Below, one piece after another: positions 27,473 through 34,025 of a stretch of 34,025 nt of DNA. The stretch is taken from positions 1 to 34,025 of the forward strand of contig CAMVLU010000007.1 in the NCBI GenBank assembly GCA_947168405.1, written 5' to 3'. Below the pieces are notes generated by a model. That model worked only from the letters and a program-made list of their open reading frames with translations, was not told the DNA's origin and did no database searches. Position numbers and translations under genes: made by a program. The stretch comes from an uncultured Clostridia bacterium (GTDB taxonomy: Bacteria; Bacillota_I; Bacilli_A; RF39; UBA660). Position 1 is the first letter of the stretch. Every line of letters starts with the position of its first letter.

Positions 27473-29001
27473 GTAATTCTTACTTTAACCCCTCTTATAT
27501 TAAAATACAATGTTACATTATCTACATTAATATTTGATGGTACTTCAAGAAGTGCTGTATTTTCTTCGTAGTTATCAGGTGTAATATCATTTATATCCAT
27601 AGCACTTGCAAAATTATCACTTTCAATATTTAAATAATTAAATATATTTTTTGGTGTTCCATCTCCATATTTTACTTTTAATATTTTTTTTACTCCTTTA
27701 GGAACAATAGTAACTTTTTCATCAGAGCAATTATCTTCCGTTATACATTTAGAATATACATATTCTTCTATATCTTTAAATTCTATACTATTAATAGAAA
27801 AACTACCATTTTTATAAAGAGTATCTTTTAAAGGAATACTACTTCCCATTTGATATGTTTTTAAATCTTTATTTTTAAATGTATATGGTTTTAACGAAAC
27901 ATCACGATAATATAAAATTGCTTCACCATTTACAACTTTTTTACCTCTATAAAGTTGTAAAATATAATCATTAGATTTCTTTTTGATTTCAAATATTAAT
28001 AGATATTCACCTTTACCATTTTTACCAATAACTTGTTTTTTAAAATAATTTCCTAAATCAATAAATTTACTTGCTTGAGTAGCCTTTGGATAAAAATAAT
28101 CATCCCCTATTTTGATTCTAGTATTTTCCATAGATATTTTTAAAGATTCTTCACTTTTATTTTCTATTTCAAAGGAAACTATTAAATAATTTTTATTATT
28201 TTTTATAACATTGCCAAATAAATCTTTATCGGTTATATATGAACCTAATACTTTATAATTAATAGAATCAATTTGAACAACATTACCTTCATTATAAACT
28301 CTTGCAACAACTAATTTATTAATGGCAATGATAGATCCTGTTATCAATGTAACTATAATTAAAAAAACAATTAATATATATGAATTTTCTTTTACATAAT
28401 ACATTAAATTTCTTTTTCTTCTTCTAACAAAGTTACCAACATTTTCTAAATCAAGTCCACTTCCAACTTCAATTTCTTCTCTATCTTCTTCAGTTATATT
28501 TAATTCTTTTAAATCTTTTTCAAAATTAAATTTTTTAACATTAAATCCAAATCCTCTTACAAAAGCAATTGTTAAAAAGAAATAATTTATATAATAAATA
28601 ACCATTGCAATATCCCTATAAATAACTATAGATTGATTAGATAAAGAATTATATTCTAAACTATTAAATGCACTTAACAGCACAATATATACAATAAACG
28701 AAATTGCATAAAATATTATTCCTAATAAGTAATATAATACTTTCTTTTCTTTTTGTTTCATCAATAAATATATTAACAAGAAAATTCCCATCAATAAAAT
28801 AGATACTATTATCATAAATGGATGAACATATGAAAGAGCCATATTTTCAATATAATTATAAGTTCCACTTATTAAATAATCTCCAAAAAACACATAAATA
28901 TTTCTTGATTTGATTAACAAATAAATTGCTATAACAAAAATAGTAATATGAATTACTTTAAAATATTTAATCAAAAATGCATAAGGTTTTCTAATTATCA
29001 T
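27466..29001 (-). CDS. Polytopic membrane protein with DUF4352-like extracytoplasmic region
   Basis: Multiple TM segments; YKVLGSYITDKDLFGNVIKNNKNYLIVSFEIENKSEESLKISMENTRIKIGDDYFYP. Confidence 0.6.
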   Translation of the reverse strand: MIIRKPYAFLIKYFKVIHITIFVIAIYLLIKSRNIYVFFGDYLISGTYNYIENMALSYVHPFMIIVSILLMGIFLLIYLLMKQKEKKVLYYLLGIIFYAISFIVYIVLLSAFNSLEYNSLSNQSIVIYRDIAMVIYYINYFFLTIAFVRGFGFNVKKFNFEKDLKELNITEEDREEIEVGSGLDLENVGNFVRRRKRNLMYYVKENSYILIVFLIIVTLITGSIIAINKLVVARVYNEGNVVQIDSINYKVLGSYITDKDLFGNVIKNNKNYLIVSFEIENKSEESLKISMENTRIKIGDDYFYPKATQASKFIDLGNYFKKQVIGKNGKGEYLLIFEIKKKSNDYILQLYRGKKVVNGEAILYYRDVSLKPYTFKNKDLKTYQMGSSIPLKDTLYKNGSFSINSIEFKDIEEYVYSKCITEDNCSDEKVTIVPKGVKKILKVKYGDGTPKNIFNYLNIESDNFASAMDINDITPDNYEENTALLEVPSNINVDNVTLYFNIRGVKVRITK

Positions 29002-29166
29002 AATATTCCTCTATTCTTATAATTAGTATACTACAAATTGTTATAAAAAAAAAGATATTTATTAAGAATATTTTTTTAAGTAATAAAAATTATAATTTTT
29101 ATAATTATTAATTATTTTATATCAAATTAAATATCTTGAATTATTAAACTATTTAAATACTTTAAA

Positions 29167-30417
29167 TTATCTTCTTATTTTTTTTATTTTAATTTCTTTT
29201 AAATTATATTCTTCTTCTTTTTCTTTAGCATATTCAAGCATCTCCAATAATTCTTCATGGCTATAACTACTACATTCATACGCACGATTTGCTTCGTCTG
29301 TTGTAATCCATAAATTATTAGAAAAATTATCTTTTAAATTATATAGAGGAGTATTAGGAATAATAGTTAAATGATAACTATAAAATTCAGTTGGATTTAA
29401 AGAACATACAAAATCAATACTGTTTTTCAATCCTTCAAAATCATCTCCTGGTAATCCTGTAATTAATTCAGCTCTCCATGGAATATTATTTTCGGATAAT
29501 TTAGGTAATTCATTTATAACCGAATACATATTATTTGATCTTAACCATTGAGGAACATTTATATTAGTGGTTTGAATACCTATTCTAATTTGACTAATAT
29601 TCGCATTTTTTAATAATTCTATCATTTCTGAATCAATAAATTCAGGTCGAAAATACAGTCCAATTTTTGTATTTGGAGCATATTTATTAAAATAACTTAA
29701 TACTACTTTTGCTCTTTTTTTACTTCCAGCAAAATTAGGATCTATTACAAATATTTGTTTAAAACCAAGCCTACCAATATTTTTTATTTCTTGTTCAACT
29801 ATATCTAAAGGAATATATGCAACTTTATGTCTTGTTTTATGACCACAATAGCCACAATTATATGCACATCCCCTACAAGTTTCATACCATAAAAAATCTC
29901 TATCATCAATGTAAGTATTTGTAAACAAAGGATTTTTTATTTGAATAGCATCTTCTACTTTTTCATGATATACATTTTCTTTGTTAAAAATATTTATATT
30001 ATTGTTAAAAAAATTTTTATCTTTCTTTCCATCTTTAATGTAATCACATAATCTTTTTAACGCTTCTTCTCCTTCTCCAATTATAAAATATTCTTTATCA
30101 AATTGATTTATATCCATAACTTCTACTTCAGGACCACCTATAACAATTTCTAGATTAGGATTTATTTCTTTTAATTTTTTATCTATATCAATAGTTGCAT
30201 GATTAACCCAAGAAAAATTTGATATACCAACTAAATCATAATTATTATTTATAACATTATAAACATCAAAATTTTCATATTCTTTTAAATCAATTGGTAT
30301 TATATCAACATTAATTTCATAACTTTTCAAATATTCTGCAAGTCTTAATACCGATAAAGAATATCTATTAGGATATTCAATCTGTCTACTATAAAAACTT
30401 ATTAAAGCGACTTTCAT
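29167..30417 (-). CDS. B12-binding-domain radical SAM protein
   Basis: N-terminal B12-binding-like fold (YDLVGISNFSWVNHATIDIDKKLKEINPNLEIVIGGPEVEV) followed by CAYNCGYC (CxxxCxxC). Confidence 0.85.
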   Translation of the reverse strand: MKVALISFYSRQIEYPNRYSLSVLRLAEYLKSYEINVDIIPIDLKEYENFDVYNVINNNYDLVGISNFSWVNHATIDIDKKLKEINPNLEIVIGGPEVEVMDINQFDKEYFIIGEGEEALKRLCDYIKDGKKDKNFFNNNINIFNKENVYHEKVEDAIQIKNPLFTNTYIDDRDFLWYETCRGCAYNCGYCGHKTRHKVAYIPLDIVEQEIKNIGRLGFKQIFVIDPNFAGSKKRAKVVLSYFNKYAPNTKIGLYFRPEFIDSEMIELLKNANISQIRIGIQTTNINVPQWLRSNNMYSVINELPKLSENNIPWRAELITGLPGDDFEGLKNSIDFVCSLNPTEFYSYHLTIIPNTPLYNLKDNFSNNLWITTDEANRAYECSSYSHEELLEMLEYAKEKEEEYNLKEIKIKKIRR

Positions 30418-30424
30418 ATTTCAC

Positions 30425-31723
30425 CTATAAAGAATGATATACATTCACCTTTCTCATATCTATTTTTTTTGTTTTCATTTCTTCTTTATACTCTTTTGGA
30501 CACAATGGATCTATATTTTTTATTTCACCATATTCAACTTTTTTTCTAACTTGACATCCTCCACGGCATGAAGAATGAATTTTACAATCTGAACAATCAT
30601 AACTACTAATTAATTTAATATAATCTCTTAATTCCTTTGAATGAAGTAAATAATCTAAAACACTAGAATAATCATAAATATTTCCAAGTAAAGTGTGATT
30701 CATAAGACAAGGAGTAATTCTTCCATCTGGATTAATTGTTAATAATTCTTGAGCACCTATACATCCCTTATTTTCTTCTATTCCAATTATAAAATCATAT
30801 AAAGAAGGATTGGATGCATTTGTTATTTTTAAATTATTGTCTTTTTCATTATCAATTACACCTTGAATCATCATAATTGCTTTATAATATTCATCTTTAA
30901 TACTTCCGTAATATCCAAGTTCATGTTCTTCACATCTTTCAGGATTAGCAAATTTCAATATATCAATATTATGTAATTTAGAAAAATCAATTAATTTTTT
31001 TACTTCTTCCTTTGTTATATTTGGATAATAAACTGGTTTAAAACAGATATTTAAATTACTATTATTTTTTAATTTGTGACTATATAAATTTTTTAAACCT
31101 AATAAAGCTTGTTTATAACTACCATTTCCTCTTGTTTTATCATTTTGTTTTTCATCACAACTATCTAAACTAATACTAACAGAAAAAATATCATTCGTTG
31201 TTAATAACTCACATACTTTATCTGTTAAACAAGTACCATTTGTTGCTAATGATAAAACCATTCCTAAATTTCTTCCATATTCGATATAATTTTTTAATCC
31301 ATCATAGTCAATAGTTGGTTCTCCTCCAGCTAAATGAACTCTCATAATTCCTAATTTATAAAAATCATCAAATATTTTTCTTACCATACATTTTTCCATT
31401 ATTGTATTACCTAAATATTTTTTATTATAACAATAGGTACAATTTTTATTACATTTTGATGTATAATCAAAATAAGCTTCTAATGGTACAAATATATCTT
31501 TTCCATAAATAGTATTATCAATATATCTTATATTATATTTACTAAGTTGTAATTCATTATATTCTTTATTAAATTGGTCTTTTAACTTATTATAATTATT
31601 ATTACTGATACATTCTACCAAACAATTATATAATTCCCCTTCATATATTCTAAAATATGATTGCTTATCTGGAACAAATATTAATATTCCATAATTTTCC
31701 TTTCTAATAACTACTTCTTTCAT
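30425..31723 (-). CDS. Radical SAM/SPASM protein, candidate peptide maturase with RRE-like N-terminus
   Basis: CNKNCTYC (CxxxCxxC), VHLAGGEPTIDYDG, C-terminal CSDCKIHSSCRGGC SPASM-like Cys cluster; N-terminal IRKENYGILIFVPDKQSYFRIYEGELYNCLVE. Confidence 0.85.
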   Translation of the reverse strand: MKEVVIRKENYGILIFVPDKQSYFRIYEGELYNCLVECISNNNYNKLKDQFNKEYNELQLSKYNIRYIDNTIYGKDIFVPLEAYFDYTSKCNKNCTYCYNKKYLGNTIMEKCMVRKIFDDFYKLGIMRVHLAGGEPTIDYDGLKNYIEYGRNLGMVLSLATNGTCLTDKVCELLTTNDIFSVSISLDSCDEKQNDKTRGNGSYKQALLGLKNLYSHKLKNNSNLNICFKPVYYPNITKEEVKKLIDFSKLHNIDILKFANPERCEEHELGYYGSIKDEYYKAIMMIQGVIDNEKDNNLKITNASNPSLYDFIIGIEENKGCIGAQELLTINPDGRITPCLMNHTLLGNIYDYSSVLDYLLHSKELRDYIKLISSYDCSDCKIHSSCRGGCQVRKKVEYGEIKNIDPLCPKEYKEEMKTKKIDMRKVNVYHSL

Positions 31724-33080
31724 TTTTCATTCCTTTCAATACTTTAATATATTTTTTATGTATTTCTTTATCACTTTCATCACAATCGTTAGTTAATAAT
31801 CTTTTTTCAAAAAATGCAAGTCCATATAACAACCTATAAATAATTAAATTACGTATAATATCTTTATCACATTTATCAAATAAATTAGCATATTTTAAAT
31901 AATCTTCATAATTAGAATTTGGACTTTCTAATAAAAAACATGAGCATATTAACGTTGCTAATTGTAAATCTTTAGGATATTTTTTCATATTTTCAAAATC
32001 AATAATATGGATTTCATCATCTTCAATTAATAAATTAGAACGATGTAAATCATTATGAATTAACAGTCTATCTACTTTTTTTAAATAATTATTAAATTTT
32101 TCATCATTAATTAACTCTTGTAAATCCTCTTTGGCAAAATCAGTAAAAAGATTTTTTTGACAATTAAGTAAATCTTTTTTTATATTTCCATCAGGCGAAA
32201 AATCATTATCATATTTTTTTAATAATTTATTTAAAGTAGATACTTCTTTGAAAATATGAACTATATCATTATCTTTTAAATCTCCAAACTTATGTATACC
32301 ATCTAAATATTTCATTACTTTAGTTTGACCATACTCTGTATTATCCATTTGAATTACTGATGGAACATTCATTTTTTTATTTAAATAATTTAAAACGTCC
32401 ATTTCTAAATAATCGCTTAATTTTAAATGATTATTTTTAAATTTTACAATATATTTATTATCAAATGTTTCTATCATTTTAACTATAGCTGTTTTAGCAA
32501 TTGGAAAATCTACTATATTTAATTTACTCATTGGATTAATTATTTCAAAAATACTACCATTAGGAATATCAAATTGTGTATTTCTATATCGATTATTTAA
32601 TAAATTATACATACATCTGATAAAAGCTGCATGTGAAACGACAATATCATTTTGATTATCACATTGTAAATATTTTGATAAAAATAAAATTGCTCTTGCT
32701 TGATTTTCTTGCCATGTACTAGCATTTAAAATATCATTATAATCTCCTCTTTTAGAATATATTTCATATTCCTTGGGATATGCATATTTACAATAATCTT
32801 TAGTATTACCTTCAAGTATTCCAGCACTTACTTCTCTTAAATTAGGATCTATTTTAATTTTTTTATAGAAATTAATCTTATTCTTAATAATTTCAGCAGT
32901 TTCCATAGCTCGTTGTAAATTACTAGTATAAATATTCGTAATATTAATAAGTCTCGAAAAATCTTGATTTTTTAATTTTTCTATCCCATTTCTTGATAAT
33001 CCATAATTTTCATTACCTTGAATAACACCTATTTCATTTCCAATAGAAATACCATGTCTTACTAATGTTAATTTATTCAT
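31704..33080 (-). CDS. Histidine phosphatase domain fused to APH/choline kinase-like domain
   Basis: N-terminal LTLVRHGISIGNE ... YTSNLQRAMETAEII ... VVSHAAFIR; C-terminal LLIHNDLHRSNLLIEDDEIHIIDFENM. Confidence 0.88.
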   Translation of the reverse strand: MNKLTLVRHGISIGNEIGVIQGNENYGLSRNGIEKLKNQDFSRLINITNIYTSNLQRAMETAEIIKNKINFYKKIKIDPNLREVSAGILEGNTKDYCKYAYPKEYEIYSKRGDYNDILNASTWQENQARAILFLSKYLQCDNQNDIVVSHAAFIRCMYNLLNNRYRNTQFDIPNGSIFEIINPMSKLNIVDFPIAKTAIVKMIETFDNKYIVKFKNNHLKLSDYLEMDVLNYLNKKMNVPSVIQMDNTEYGQTKVMKYLDGIHKFGDLKDNDIVHIFKEVSTLNKLLKKYDNDFSPDGNIKKDLLNCQKNLFTDFAKEDLQELINDEKFNNYLKKVDRLLIHNDLHRSNLLIEDDEIHIIDFENMKKYPKDLQLATLICSCFLLESPNSNYEDYLKYANLFDKCDKDIIRNLIIYRLLYGLAFFEKRLLTNDCDESDKEIHKKYIKVLKGMKNERSSY

Positions 33081-33213
33081 AACCCCCCCTTAAAGAAAAA
33101 AGGCGATAATACTTTTCAATATTAACGCTTTTTATAGACAATAAAAGATAACTATTATTGATAATAATTAGAAAATATAATATAAATAATAAAAATTCTA
33201 AAAAATGTTTCAT
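33073..33213 (-). CDS. Unannotated 46-aa peptide, translationally coupled to the phosphatase-kinase gene
   Basis: AGGAGAATAATATG start; MKHFLEFLLFILYFLIIINNSYLLLSIKSVNIEKYYRLFSLRGGYE*; stop overlaps the downstream ATG (TATGAATAA). Confidence 0.65.
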   Translation of the reverse strand: MKHFLEFLLFILYFLIIINNSYLLLSIKSVNIEKYYRLFSLRGGYE

Positions 33214-33260
33214 ATTATTCTCCTATTTATTAATACTATATCTCGTAAATTCATTAACTA

Positions 33261-33290
33261 TATTAATAAAAATAGTTTTATTTGTCAATA
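33261..33290 (-). promoter_or_regulatory. Predicted promoter of peptide/phosphatase-kinase/radical SAM operon
   Basis: Minus strand TTGACA-17-TAATAT within TATTGACAAATAAAACTATTTTTATTAATATAG. Approximate coordinates. Confidence 0.65.
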
Positions 33291-33313
33291 CAATTATCTT
33301 TTTTTTATTTATT

Positions 33314-33322
33314 TGGTATAAT
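33314..33322 (+). promoter_or_regulatory. Extended -10 promoter element for divergent transglutaminase-like gene
   Basis: TGGTATAAT; no good -35. Confidence 0.5.
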
Positions 33323-33339
33323 ATCTACTGGTGATCAAT

Positions 33340-34025
33340 ATGTCTGTCCATATTAATCATGATAAAATTATTAATATAATTGAAAATGATTTAATGGTAT
33401 TTGATGAAAGAAATATATTAAATGAAATTAAAAATATTCCTAATACAATACCAAATAATTTAACACCACTAGAAAAAACTAGATATATTTATAAAAAATT
33501 AGGAAATTTATTTTGTTTTGATTATCGGACAAGATTTACTGATAATGTAACAGAAGCAATTACCAAACCACTTAATTATAATTATTATATTAATAACTTC
33601 GTATCATGTATTCCAATGGCAATTATATTAAATAAATTACTTAACAATATTAATGGAGTAAGTTCTATAATAATACCTAGACAAATTCCTAATTTAAGAG
33701 GAGCGGCTTTTCAAGAACAACATACTGCTAATGAAATAACAATCAATAATAAAAAATATTTAATAGATTTAGCACTTGATTTATATTTAATACAATCTAA
33801 TTGTCAAACTAAATATTTTGCTGCACAATCAGATAATAATAAATATCAAACCTTATCTAATAATAAATTAAAAGAAATCGATAAAAAATTAAATTTTAAT
33901 ACTAATTATTTAGATGATTCAATATTACAAATAAAAAAAAAATTAACAAAAATACAAAAAGCACATAATTATTTTAATACTATCATCTTAAATATAAATC
34001 TTCTTTATGAAAAATATCAAAGTCA
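33340..34025 (+). CDS. Transglutaminase-like cysteine protease-fold protein (3' truncated by window edge)
   Basis: Open frame to window end, not in ORF track. MSVHINHDKIINIIENDLMVFDERN...; ordered Cys/His/Asp pattern FVSCIPMAIILNKLL ... QEQHTANEITINNKKYLIDLALDLY. Confidence 0.6.
   Translation, partial: MSVHINHDKIINIIENDLMVFDERNILNEIKNIPNTIPNNLTPLEKTRYIYKKLGNLFCFDYRTRFTDNVTEAITKPLNYNYYINNFVSCIPMAIILNKLLNNINGVSSIIIPRQIPNLRGAAFQEQHTANEITINNKKYLIDLALDLYLIQSNCQTKYFAAQSDNNKYQTLSNNKLKEIDKKLNFNTNYLDDSILQIKKKLTKIQKAHNYFNTIILNINLLYEKYQS

Noticed and set aside
1-34025. CRISPR arrays, rRNA, tRNA, transposases or prophage genes
   Set aside because: No regularly spaced repeats, GC-rich cloverleaf-like islands or recognisable mobile-element proteins were seen by eye.

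Overview
AT-rich, low-GC Firmicutes/Mollicutes-like chromosomal segment. Most genes are on the minus strand. Housekeeping content: rlmN-prpC-prkC-rsgA-rpe cluster; cmk-alaS-holA behind a T-box leader; prs, cca, hup. Also present: a Ca2+-type P-ATPase, LTA-synthase-like sulfatase, NodB-type deacetylase, acyl-CoA ligase plus a beta-helix surface protein, and several small unknown proteins. No rRNA, tRNA, CRISPR array or transposon was recognised. Best candidates for undescribed biology: (1) a compact type I toxin-antitoxin-like locus at ~8677-9018, with a 27-aa hydrophobic peptide, a convergent antisense promoter, two hairpins and a 12-nt pairing between the predicted mRNA 5' end and its 3' end; (2) an operon at 29167-33213 encoding an unannotated 46-aa peptide, a histidine-phosphatase/APH-kinase fusion, a SPASM radical SAM protein with an RRE-like N-terminus and a B12-type radical SAM protein, divergent from a transglutaminase-like gene cut off by the window end. 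Function assignments rest on motif recognition only; no searches were run.
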